Below the pieces are notes generated by a model. It saw nothing but the letters and a program-made list of their open reading frames with translations, was not told the DNA's origin and did not search any database. Shown in pieces: positions 7,341 through 15,777 of a stretch of DNA of 64,000 nt. Numbering within the stretch: position 1 is the first letter of the stretch; every line of letters starts with the position of its first letter. The position numbers and the translations under genes are program-made. Origin of the DNA: Bacillota bacterium (GTDB taxonomy: Bacteria; Bacillota; Clostridia; Peptostreptococcales; Anaerovoracaceae); NCBI GenBank assembly GCA_017438285.1, contig JAFRVY010000014.1, forward strand, positions 24,026 to 88,025. The letters run 5' to 3'.

Positions 7341-9116
7341 CTAAGCTTCCCCGTTTCCTTCGCTGTATTGATATAACTCGGCATACTTGCCGCCCTTCTC
7401 CATGAGTTCCTCGTGGGTTCCCATTTCCTTCAGTTCGCCTTCATCGATCAGGGCGATTCTGTCAGCATTTCGAATCGTCGATAGACGATGTGCGATGATG
7501 ATCGTGGTCCTGCCTTCCGCCAGCTTGTCAAAAGCTCCCTGGATGCGGGATTCGGTGACCGTATCCAACGCGGATGTCGCTTCGTCCAAAATCAAGATCG
7601 GCGGGTTCTTCAGGAATATCCTCGCGATGGATACTCTCTGCTTCTGACCGCCCGAAAGCCGCACGCCTCTCTCTCCTGTATAGGATTGGAACTGCTGCGG
7701 CATCGCCATAATGTCGTCGTAAATCTCCGCCTTGCGGGCAGCCTCATAGACTTCTTCATCGCTGGCATCCGTCCTGCCGTATCTGATGTTCTCCGCAATC
7801 GTATCCGGGAACAGGTACACATCCTGCTGGACGATGCCGATGTTCTTCCTCAGTGACCGCAATGTCAGGTCGCGGATGTCGCGTCCGTCGATCTTGATGC
7901 TGCCTTCGTCCACGTCATAGAAACGCGGAATCAGGTGGCAAAGAGTCGTCTTGCCGCCGCCGGACGGTCCGACGATGGCCAAAGTCTCACCCGGCTCGAT
8001 GTGAAGATCGATGTCCTTGATGACGTCGACTTCATTTCCCTCGTATGTAAATGAAACGTTTTCGATATCGATAGCGCCTCTGACCGGAGCCGAATCGCCC
8101 GCTTCATCCATACCCAGCACGGCCGCGCCTTCCCTATCCACGATTTCCGGTTCCATCCGCATGATGTCGATGAATCTGGTCAGACCGGCCCAGCCGTTCA
8201 TGAATGTCTCCATGAAATTAGCCAGCTTCCTGATCGGCGTGATAAAGGTGCTGATGTACAGATAGAATGTGATCAGGTCGATGTAGTTCATGTCGTCCTT
8301 CATGATGAACCATCCGCCAAAGGCCATGATGACCACCGGCATGATGCACATGAAGAATTCCAGTGACGACGCGAACATTCCGAAGGCCCGGTAGTTCTCA
8401 CACTTGGACCACTTGAACTGGTCGTTGGCTTTCGCGAACTTTTCGTAGTCTTCCTCTTCGTTCGCAAAGGCTTTGCTCGTCCTGACGCCGGAGATTCCGG
8501 ATTCCACCTCGCCGTTGATCTCGGCGAGACGCTCCTTGACCATTCTGGATGTGCGGATCATCCTGCGCCTGTTCAGCATGACGATGATGATCGCGATTGG
8601 CAGGATGATCAGAATGACAAGCGCCAGTTTCCACTGCACGGTGAACATGACGATGATGGCGCCGACAATGGTGACGACAGCGATGAACAGATCCTCCGGT
8701 CCGTGGTGGGACATCTCCGTGATCTCGAAAAGGTCTCCCGTGATCCTGGACAAAAGCTGGCCGGTGCGGTTCTTGTTAAAGAACTCGAAGTCCAGCTTTT
8801 GCATATGGGTAAAGAGATCGTCCCGCAGATCCGCTTCGACGAGAACGCCGAACATGTGCCCCCAGTATGTGATGATGTAGTTCAGGGACGCGCGCAGCAC
8901 GAAAGCGACCGCGACGATGACCATAACATGAAAGAACGTGGCGTAGGCCTGGTTCGGGAGCATGTTATACATGGCATGCCTTGCCACCAGCGGAAAGGCG
9001 ATGTCGATGAGCGACGCGATCAGCGCGCAGGACAGGTCAAGAATGAACAGTCCGATATGCGGCCTGAAATACCCGAGAAATATTTTAAGTTTTGATTTTG
9101 AAAAATCTTTCTGCAT
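7341..9116 (-). CDS. ABC-type exporter (fused membrane and ATPase domains)
   Basis: A 591-residue half-transporter. Six membrane helices occupy about residues 10-305. The nucleotide-binding domain runs from about 345 and carries Walker A GPSGGGKTT, the Q-loop, signature LSGGQKQR, Walker B ILILDEATSALD and the H-loop in IAHRLSTIRNADRI. All catalytic residues are intact. It is expected to dimerise and export lipids, peptides or drugs. ATG 9116 is chosen; an in-frame TTG at 9131 lies just after the upstream stop and is a possible coupled start. It sits between the two-repeat gene and the ThrE genes in one run. Confidence 0.88.
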   Translation of the reverse strand: MQKDFSKSKLKIFLGYFRPHIGLFILDLSCALIASLIDIAFPLVARHAMYNMLPNQAYATFFHVMVIVAVAFVLRASLNYIITYWGHMFGVLVEADLRDDLFTHMQKLDFEFFNKNRTGQLLSRITGDLFEITEMSHHGPEDLFIAVVTIVGAIIVMFTVQWKLALVILIILPIAIIIVMLNRRRMIRTSRMVKERLAEINGEVESGISGVRTSKAFANEEEDYEKFAKANDQFKWSKCENYRAFGMFASSLEFFMCIMPVVIMAFGGWFIMKDDMNYIDLITFYLYISTFITPIRKLANFMETFMNGWAGLTRFIDIMRMEPEIVDREGAAVLGMDEAGDSAPVRGAIDIENVSFTYEGNEVDVIKDIDLHIEPGETLAIVGPSGGGKTTLCHLIPRFYDVDEGSIKIDGRDIRDLTLRSLRKNIGIVQQDVYLFPDTIAENIRYGRTDASDEEVYEAARKAEIYDDIMAMPQQFQSYTGERGVRLSGGQKQRVSIARIFLKNPPILILDEATSALDTVTESRIQGAFDKLAEGRTTIIIAHRLSTIRNADRIALIDEGELKEMGTHEELMEKGGKYAELYQYSEGNGEA

Positions 9117-9134
9117 TCCCTCTAATGTCAATCC

Positions 9135-9677
9135 TTACAGTCCGCAGCTTCCTACCGGTACTGCTCCGCCGATGGCGTCGATGACTTCCTGTGTCTTCTC
9201 TTCCGTGAACCAGCTGCACAGTTCGATGTCGTGAACGCCTTCGTCGGCCAGCTTCCTGGCTGCGGCGTTTGCCTGCTCCTGATCCTTGACGAAGATGGCT
9301 TTCGCATGGAAGTCTTCGCTGTTGAGTTCGACCTCGCTCGGTTCCTCAACGCCTCTCATGACGATGACGATGCCATACTTTGAGAATTCCGGCAGCGCCT
9401 CGACCTTAGCCAGCTGGTCAGGAAAATAGTCGGCGTGGCGAATCTTCACATCCGGACCTGCCGCTTCCTGCATCGTTCCAGTGACTTCGTCATCGAAATC
9501 ACCGCAGAGGTTGAGCAGCGTGTAGCCCTCACCTACCAGTTTTGCTACGAATTCTTTTGCCATTTCCATGTTGTCGGTTCCGGCAACGAGATTGAAGCTC
9601 TCGCTGTTCTCATAAATGCCGGAAAAAGTTCCCGGGGTCTCTCCCGGAACATTGATCAAAAATGCAAATTTCAACAT
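9135..9677 (-). CDS. DUF6506-like protein made of two repeated domains
   Basis: A 180-residue cytoplasmic protein starting MLKFAFLINVPGETPG, with GGAGG 8 bases before ATG 9677. Two similar halves are visible. The first has AKEFVAKLVGEGYTLLNLCG (about residues 40-60) and the second has AAARKLADEGVHDIELCSWF (about 138-157). Each pairs an amphipathic helix with a strand ending in Leu-Cys. The repeat resembles the small DUF6506 family, whose role is unknown. It lies between lipoate ligase and the ABC exporter. The two central cysteines and C-terminal GSCGL could matter for redox or metal binding, but that is a guess. Confidence 0.6.
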   Translation of the reverse strand: MLKFAFLINVPGETPGTFSGIYENSESFNLVAGTDNMEMAKEFVAKLVGEGYTLLNLCGDFDDEVTGTMQEAAGPDVKIRHADYFPDQLAKVEALPEFSKYGIVIVMRGVEEPSEVELNSEDFHAKAIFVKDQEQANAAARKLADEGVHDIELCSWFTEEKTQEVIDAIGGAVPVGSCGL

Positions 9678-9751
9678 ATCTTTATCCTCCGTTTTAAGTT
9701 TAACACCTCGGCACTTTTGCCTCAATCGTTTTAGAAGAACAATTTGCTTCT

Positions 9752-10846
9752 TTACACGATCACGGCAAGCAGTTCCTCGGCGGTAACGTCTCCAAGATAT
9801 CCTTCCAGATCTGCCCTGGCCAGAACTTCCGCCAGAGCTTCAGCTGTGTACTCGCACCCCTCAAAGGCCGCTTCAAACTCCCCGATATCTCGCGCCGGGA
9901 AGAAGTCTCCGCGGATCTCGGCCTTGCTGATCCTGTGATGGTCGATGGTGAAGTTGAACTCCACATGACCGCACCGGAAGAAGTCTCCGCGCACCACATC
10001 CGCCTTCGGCGAGCGCCCGAGGTTCCATTCGTGCGTGTCGTATTTGCTCTCCTTCAGCGCAGTGACTTCCGCAAGCTGCTCCTCTGTGAGTTCGATATCG
10101 ATCACGTCGTATTCCCTGCGGAACCAGGCGAGCAAGAGAGCCTTGAGGCCGGCTGCGTCCGCCGGTGCCGTAGTTTCTGCTGCGCCCGGCAGAGTCCCCG
10201 CTGCTGCGCTGACGCCGTCTGGATCGTCAGGGTTTTGCCCTCCCTCAAAGTACGGCTTCAGATTCGTCACGCGACTTCTCACCGACTTCGTCGCTTTTGA
10301 CTTGAATTTGCCCGGTTTGACCCGGAGAGCCTTTGCGACTGCCTCCGTATCCACATCGAACATGATCGTCCCGTGATGCAAAAGCCTGTGCTTCGAAAAC
10401 TGCTGGGCGTTGCCCGAGAACTTCCTGTCACCGACGACCAGGTCGTTTCGGCCGGTCTGCTCGGCCGGGATGCCATAGGAATTCAGCGCCTTGACGATGG
10501 GCGTCGTGAAGGTTTTGAAATCCACCTTCGTCTGCGCATCCGGGATGATGAAGGAGTAGTTCAGGTTGCCAAGATCGTGATAGACCGCCCCGCCGCCCGT
10601 GTTCCTGCGCACCACGTGGACACCCTGCGCCTCGATGTAATCGTAATTGATCTCTTCGATGGTGTTCTGATACTTGCCCACGATGACCGACGGCTCGTTC
10701 TGCCACAGCAAAAGCACGGGCGCCGACTCTCCGGCGACCGCCGGCAGGTTCTGGAACACATACTCCTCAAAGGCCAGGTTGTAATGCGGATCCGTGTGCG
10801 TATTTTCTATGTATATGAGTTTTTCCTTTTCGGATTCATTATTCAT
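9752..10846 (-). CDS. lplA: Lipoate-protein ligase A
   Basis: A 364-residue protein. It has the LplA signature VVRRNTGGGAVYHDLGNLNYS (arginines and glycine loop that bind lipoyl-AMP), NDLVVGDRKFSGNAQ with the catalytic Lys, and HGTIMFDVD. It activates lipoate with ATP and transfers it to E2 or GcvH domains. An Ala/Pro-rich linker of about 30 residues (near 215-245) separates the catalytic and C-terminal accessory domains and is longer than usual. No lipoylated protein is encoded nearby, so its targets are elsewhere. Shine-Dalgarno match is weak. Confidence 0.92.
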   Translation of the reverse strand: MNNESEKEKLIYIENTHTDPHYNLAFEEYVFQNLPAVAGESAPVLLLWQNEPSVIVGKYQNTIEEINYDYIEAQGVHVVRRNTGGGAVYHDLGNLNYSFIIPDAQTKVDFKTFTTPIVKALNSYGIPAEQTGRNDLVVGDRKFSGNAQQFSKHRLLHHGTIMFDVDTEAVAKALRVKPGKFKSKATKSVRSRVTNLKPYFEGGQNPDDPDGVSAAAGTLPGAAETTAPADAAGLKALLLAWFRREYDVIDIELTEEQLAEVTALKESKYDTHEWNLGRSPKADVVRGDFFRCGHVEFNFTIDHHRISKAEIRGDFFPARDIGEFEAAFEGCEYTAEALAEVLARADLEGYLGDVTAEELLAVIV

Positions 10847-10964
10847 ACCACTAATGTATCACTTTAATCTACATTAGTATATAAATATATTTAGATTGTG
10901 GTTTTTGGCCGCAAAAAACTGTATAATTAGAGTGGATTTTTGTTTGATTGGAGAATAGCAGAAT

Positions 10965-11918
10965 ATGACAAGCATGGGGTCAATCGACGTTATCGTAGCG
11001 CTGGCGAAAGTGTTCATTATGATACTGCCGGGCTACATCCTGACCAAGATGAATCTAATCAATAAAACGCACACGGAAGGTGTCTCGAGTATCATTACTT
11101 ACGTCACCTATCCTTGTCTTGTCATCATGGCGATGCAGATGTCATTCTCATGGGAGATTCTCAACAACTGCAAGTACGTCGTTCTCATCTTTATCGGCGT
11201 CGTTATCATCGCGATGATCATATCCAAGATTTTGACCTCGGTGATCCATCTGCCTCCGACGCAGACAGGAATCATGGCATTCATGATGGTATTCGGCAAC
11301 ACGGGATTCCTGGGTCTGCCGGTACTGAACGGTCTGTTTGGCAAGGAAGCCGTGTTCTACGGAGCGATATGCGATTCGTCCTTTGACGTGCTCATGTTCT
11401 CCATCGGCGTAACGCTAATCAGGCAGGCCGCCAAGGGAGAAACGAAGATGGGATTCGGCGAGACCATAAAGGGACTTATCAACCCTTGCTTCATTGGTTC
11501 CCTGCTGGGGCTTTGCCTGTTCATCGCAGGGATCAAGATTCCGGATATTCTCTCCGGTCCGATGGATGCCGTCGGTTCCGCCACGAGCCCGCTGGCCATG
11601 ATGGTCGTCGGCTCCCACCTGGCGAGAATCAACTTCAAAGACATGTTCAAAAGCAAACCGTCATATCTGGTTTGCCTGCTTAAGCTTTTGGTCGCTCCGG
11701 CAGCCGCCCTCGTTCTGGTCAAGCTGATCATCGGCGGCGGCACGCTCTTTGGCACGGTCATCGTCATGGAGGCCGCTATGCCTTGCGCGATGCTGAGCGT
11801 TATCCTGAGCGAGAAATACAAGGCGGACGTCGAATTCGCAACGAAAGGCGTCATGCTGACAACGATACTCAGTCTTATCACGATACCTATCGTGGCAATT
11901 GCACTTCAGCATATTTAG
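10965..11918 (+). CDS. AEC (auxin efflux carrier) family transporter
   Basis: A 317-residue membrane protein with ten predicted helices in the two-bundle AEC/BASS arrangement. Characteristic segments are VFIMILPGYILTKMNLI at the N-terminus, MVFGNTGFLGLPVLNGLFG in the crossover helix and AAMPCAMLSVILSEKY in the second half. Bacterial members move malate, malonate, other organic acids or amino acids. GGAGA lies 10 bases before the ATG, and TATAAT at 10922-10927 may be its -10. The FHA-FtsW gene begins 15 bases after the stop, so the two may share a message. Substrate unknown. Confidence 0.85.
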   Translation: MTSMGSIDVIVALAKVFIMILPGYILTKMNLINKTHTEGVSSIITYVTYPCLVIMAMQMSFSWEILNNCKYVVLIFIGVVIIAMIISKILTSVIHLPPTQTGIMAFMMVFGNTGFLGLPVLNGLFGKEAVFYGAICDSSFDVLMFSIGVTLIRQAAKGETKMGFGETIKGLINPCFIGSLLGLCLFIAGIKIPDILSGPMDAVGSATSPLAMMVVGSHLARINFKDMFKSKPSYLVCLLKLLVAPAAALVLVKLIIGGGTLFGTVIVMEAAMPCAMLSVILSEKYKADVEFATKGVMLTTILSLITIPIVAIALQHI

Positions 11919-11933
11919 GGGGATTTAGGGACT

Positions 11934-14327
11934 TTGAACAGCGAACAGATAATGGAATATGTGCACCTCTATTTTACGACCGGCGTACGCTGGGTCTTCA
12001 TGGGGCTTGCCATACTGATCCTTCTTCACCAGATCTGGGGACTTCTGCGAATGAGGAACCCGTCTGAGATCTGGGCATATTTGCGTTGCCCTGACGGCAC
12101 CAGCGTGCCGCTGACCCATTGGGAGAACCTGGTGGGACGCGCTCGCGGATGCGACATCAAGCTGAATCTGGGCAGCGTTTCCAGGAGCCATGCCACGCTC
12201 ATGCGCGACTCGACCGGCACCTGGGTCTACAACGACCTCAATTCTAAGAACGGCTCTAAGATCAACGGCGTTCCCGTTACAGAGCCGACCGTTCTCAAGA
12301 GCGGCGATGTCCTGAACATCGGCGGCTCGGACTTCGAGCTCTATCCGCTCAGTCTTCAGGAGCGAATGGAAAATGTCAAAGCCAGAAAACAGAAAACATC
12401 CACGACTTCACCGTGGTTCTCTCTGTTTGCGATCACCATTTTCCAGCTTTTGACCGTTATGCAGTTCCACGTCTCTCTGGGAGACGACTATCCAACGCAG
12501 CTGACCGTCGCTTACGTGCTGCTCTGCCTCATCATGTGGAGTTATGTGCTGCTCATGCGGGCCTTCAGGCGCAAAGGCTTCGAGATCGAGATCATGGCCT
12601 TCTTCCTGTCGACCCTGAGTCTGGCGGTAACCGCCACGGCGTATCCGGGTTCTGTTTTCAAGCAGTCCTTCGCTGTGCTTCTTGGCGTGGTTTTGTTCGT
12701 CGTCATCTGCTGGTTCCTGAGAGACCTGAACAGGTCCAGAAGACTGACTATGATCCTGCTTGGGATCAGTGTGTTCCTGCTGCTTGTAAATCTGATCTTC
12801 GGTTCGGTGGTCAACGGATCGCAGAACTGGATCATGATCGGCGGCATGTCATTCCAGCCTTCTGAGCTCGTAAAAATCGTATTCGTATATATCGGCGCCG
12901 CTACCCTGGATGAGTTGCAGCAAAGACGAAACCTCATGGTCTTCATGGGCTTCAGTGTTTTCTGTCTCGGCTGCCTTGCCCTCATGGGTGACTTCGGTAC
13001 GGCGATCATATTCTTCGTTACCTTCCTCATCATATCCTTCCTGCGTTCCGGCGACTTCACCAAACTGGCGCTCATTCTTGGCGCGGCAGGTCTCATGGGT
13101 ATGATGGTGCTCAGGTTCAAACCGTACGTCGCATCCAGGTTCGAGACCTGGGGTCACGTCTGGGATGATCCTACGGGCGGCGGATTCCAACAGGTACAGA
13201 CTTTGACCTCCATCGCCAGCGGCGGGCTGCCTGGTCTTGGCGCAGGCGAAGGTAACCTCAGCGATGTCGCGGCGGCAAGTACCGACCTGGTCTTCGGTCT
13301 TCTGGCAGAAGAATGGGGACTGGTCATCGCAGTTCTAGCGGTGCTCTGTATCATCACTATGGGCGTCTTCGCACAGAGGGCCATCATTGCCGGAAGGTCA
13401 ACTTACTACTGCATCGCAGCCTGCGCGGCTACATCCATATTCATATTCCAGGTCATCCTCAACGTCTTCGGATCGGTGGATCTGCTGCCGCTCACAGGCG
13501 TAACCTTCCCGTTCGTTTCTTCGGGCGGAACGAGCATGCTCACCTGCTGGGGACTTCTGGCCTTTGTAAAAGCCGCGGACACGAGACAGAACGCAAGCTT
13601 CGCCATACGTCTGGACAGAAAGAGCGATTTCCGCGATGAAGATTTCGAGAGCTACATGGATGCGGATGCCCGCAATCCGGAAGACCTCTTTGAAGAAGTA
13701 GATGCCGCTGACGACTTCAAGATGTTCGAAGAACTCAGCAATGAGATATACAAGGACGACGTCCATGTCGAAAGAGACGGCAGACGCGACACCATCTATC
13801 AGCCGGCTGCGAAGGCAAAGCAAAAGAGAGCCTCGCAGTCGTCGCCGACGCTGGTGCCAAAGTCAAAGAAGGCGAAGCCGGCCGCAGAACCGAAGGCTAA
13901 GGCTGCACCGAAGGTCGAACCGAAGCCTAAGGTCGAGTCGAAGCCAAAGGCCGCGCCGAAGGTCGAACCGAAGCCTAAGACCGCGCCGAAGGTCGAACCG
14001 AAGGCTAAGGCTGCGCCGAAGGTCGAACCGAAGCCGCGTGCCGAGAAGCCGGCACCGAAACTGGAGAAACCAGCTGTTGCGCCGAAGACGGAAACGAAAC
14101 TTCCGCCGCGCACCGAGAGACCGGCACCTGCACCGAAACCGCAGAAACCGGAGCCTTATGTAAAGGCCGTGAAATATACCGACATATCTGATGATGACTT
14201 CTTCAGCAAGTTTGAAGCCGGAAGACCGGTAGATCAGCCGAGGCCAAAACGCCAGCGCGGCGCTGCCGAAAGCAAGCCGAAGGACGAAGAACCGCTGACG
14301 CTCGATGATATTTTCGGGAAGAAATAG
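11934..14327 (+). CDS. FHA domain fused to FtsW/RodA/SpoVE glycosyltransferase, with Lys/Pro/Ala-rich tail
   Basis: A 797-residue fusion. Helix 1 is near residues 18-38. An FHA domain follows at about 55-140 (GRARGCDIKLN, SVSRSHATL, LNSKNGSKING), which should bind phosphothreonine. About ten helices of an FtsW/RodA/SpoVE glycan polymerase run to about 550, with QNWIMIGGMSFQPSELVKI and FPFVSSGGTSMLTCWGLL as family signatures. Residues 620-730 are degenerate repeats of PKVEPKPK type, then an acidic end. It starts with TTG at 11934 (ATG 11952 is an alternative). The class B PBP starts 15 bases downstream, its expected partner. FHA suggests control by a Ser/Thr kinase encoded elsewhere. Confidence 0.92.
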   Translation: MNSEQIMEYVHLYFTTGVRWVFMGLAILILLHQIWGLLRMRNPSEIWAYLRCPDGTSVPLTHWENLVGRARGCDIKLNLGSVSRSHATLMRDSTGTWVYNDLNSKNGSKINGVPVTEPTVLKSGDVLNIGGSDFELYPLSLQERMENVKARKQKTSTTSPWFSLFAITIFQLLTVMQFHVSLGDDYPTQLTVAYVLLCLIMWSYVLLMRAFRRKGFEIEIMAFFLSTLSLAVTATAYPGSVFKQSFAVLLGVVLFVVICWFLRDLNRSRRLTMILLGISVFLLLVNLIFGSVVNGSQNWIMIGGMSFQPSELVKIVFVYIGAATLDELQQRRNLMVFMGFSVFCLGCLALMGDFGTAIIFFVTFLIISFLRSGDFTKLALILGAAGLMGMMVLRFKPYVASRFETWGHVWDDPTGGGFQQVQTLTSIASGGLPGLGAGEGNLSDVAAASTDLVFGLLAEEWGLVIAVLAVLCIITMGVFAQRAIIAGRSTYYCIAACAATSIFIFQVILNVFGSVDLLPLTGVTFPFVSSGGTSMLTCWGLLAFVKAADTRQNASFAIRLDRKSDFRDEDFESYMDADARNPEDLFEEVDAADDFKMFEELSNEIYKDDVHVERDGRRDTIYQPAAKAKQKRASQSSPTLVPKSKKAKPAAEPKAKAAPKVEPKPKVESKPKAAPKVEPKPKTAPKVEPKAKAAPKVEPKPRAEKPAPKLEKPAVAPKTETKLPPRTERPAPAPKPQKPEPYVKAVKYTDISDDDFFSKFEAGRPVDQPRPKRQRGAAESKPKDEEPLTLDDIFGKK

Positions 14328-14342
14328 CAGGAGGATCACAAA

Positions 14343-15695
14343 ATGAAGAAAATAGAAAAACGTGCAATATTGTGCCTCCTCATGGCTCTTGTTCTACTTG
14401 GAGGCCTTTGCTACTTCATATATGAAGACTGGCAGGACGGCGGCAAGTGGGCGATCTACGAAGGCAACCGCGACGTGTTCGCTGACGGCGACCTGGCGAA
14501 GGGTGCGCTCTTTGATGTCAACGGGCAGCTTTTGATGCGGAACACCTCGGACGGGATGCAGTTCAATGATGACTACAACATCCGCTGCGCCATGATGCAC
14601 ATCACGGGCGATAAAGATAACAATATTTCCACCGGAGCCAACAGAACATTCCTCGACAGGATGATCGGCTACGACTTTATCAACGGCATCTATACGCTGA
14701 ACAATGAGGGCGAAAGCGTTTCGCTCACGCTGAATTCGAACATATGCGCCACCGCTTATCAGGCACTTTACGGACGCAAGGGCGCTGTCGGCGTTTACAA
14801 TTACAAGACCGGCCAGATCGTCTGTATGGTCAGCTCGCCAACATTCGATCCTGCGGACCCGCCATCCAGCGTTCCTGAAGGCGCGTATATCAACCGCTTC
14901 ACGTCGGCGACTTACGCTCCGGGATCGACTTTCAAGCTCTTAACGGCTGCGGCGTCTATCGAGACACTGGAAAACGCATATTCCTACACCTGGGACTGCG
15001 TCGGTTCCGTTGACTACGGCCACAACGATGAAGTCACGGATATGGACGCCCACGGAGAAGTGGATCTGGAGAAGGCTCTCGAGGTTTCCTGCAACTGCTA
15101 CTTCGGCAAGGTTGCGGAGCAGCTCGGCGGCAACATGATCAAGAAATATGTCAAGAAGACCATGCTCGACGAGAGTCTGGATATCGACGGCATCGAAACC
15201 AAGGCCGGCTCCTTTGATTATCCTGACAGCGGGGTCAACCTCGCCTGGACCGGAATTGGTCAGTATCACGACATGGTCAATCCGTGTTCCATGATGGTCT
15301 ACATGGGTGCCATCGCAAACGATGGTACCGCAGTCATGCCTACGATCATCAAGCCAACCAATATCGTTGACAAGAAAATCAAAGAAGTGAAAACGGCAGC
15401 CATGGAAAAGGAAGATATGATCGACCCTGCTACGGCCGCATCCCTCAAATCCATGATGGCGAATAACGTCGAGAACCACTACGGCGGAAGCAGCGCATTC
15501 CCTGGTCTGGCGCTTTGCGCCAAAACCGGTACGGCCGAAGTTGAGGGCCAGTCGGCACCGAACTCTTGGTTCGTCGGGTTCCTGGATGATCCTGATAACC
15601 CATATGCCTTCGCCGTGATCGTCGAGGAAGGCGGCTACGGCATCGATGCTGCAGGATCGGTTGCAAATAAAGTCCTGCAGGATATTGTGAATTAA
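14343..15695 (+). CDS. Penicillin-binding protein 2-type transpeptidase (PbpA-like)
   Basis: A 450-residue protein with one membrane anchor at about 8-26. The transpeptidase domain has all three motifs: S195-T-F-K in APGSTFKLLTA, S249-C-N and K394-T-G-T. The pedestal is short compared with large class B PBPs, resembling PbpA of actinobacteria, which is also paired with an FHA/RodA gene set. It should cross-link peptidoglycan made by the FtsW/RodA fusion upstream. AGGAGG 7 bases before the ATG. Terminator follows. Beta-lactam target by family. Confidence 0.92.
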   Translation: MKKIEKRAILCLLMALVLLGGLCYFIYEDWQDGGKWAIYEGNRDVFADGDLAKGALFDVNGQLLMRNTSDGMQFNDDYNIRCAMMHITGDKDNNISTGANRTFLDRMIGYDFINGIYTLNNEGESVSLTLNSNICATAYQALYGRKGAVGVYNYKTGQIVCMVSSPTFDPADPPSSVPEGAYINRFTSATYAPGSTFKLLTAAASIETLENAYSYTWDCVGSVDYGHNDEVTDMDAHGEVDLEKALEVSCNCYFGKVAEQLGGNMIKKYVKKTMLDESLDIDGIETKAGSFDYPDSGVNLAWTGIGQYHDMVNPCSMMVYMGAIANDGTAVMPTIIKPTNIVDKKIKEVKTAAMEKEDMIDPATAASLKSMMANNVENHYGGSSAFPGLALCAKTGTAEVEGQSAPNSWFVGFLDDPDNPYAFAVIVEEGGYGIDAAGSVANKVLQDIVN

Positions 15696-15721
15696 TAATC
15701 CACACGGTTTAGAGAAAAGAA

Positions 15722-15750
15722 AACCCCGCGCAATGCGCGGGGTTGTTTTG
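15722..15750. terminator. Bidirectional intrinsic terminator
   Basis: Perfect 10-bp GC-rich stem (15722-15731 with 15735-15744) with a 3-base loop, followed by TTGTTTTG on the plus strand and TTTTCTTTT on the minus strand. It separates the PBP gene from the convergent DUF3048 gene. Confidence 0.9.
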
Positions 15751-15777
15751 TTACATTATTCTATTGATCTGCTGACC

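Noticed and set aside
10896-10927. Full sigma-A promoter for the AEC gene
   Set aside because: TATAAT is good, but no -35 fits at 16-18 bases, so only the -10 is mentioned.
13799-14163. Arg-rich and Gly/Phe-rich ORFs opposite or shifted in the FtsW tail
   Set aside because: They are shadows of the Lys/Pro/Ala repeat DNA and lack ribosome sites.
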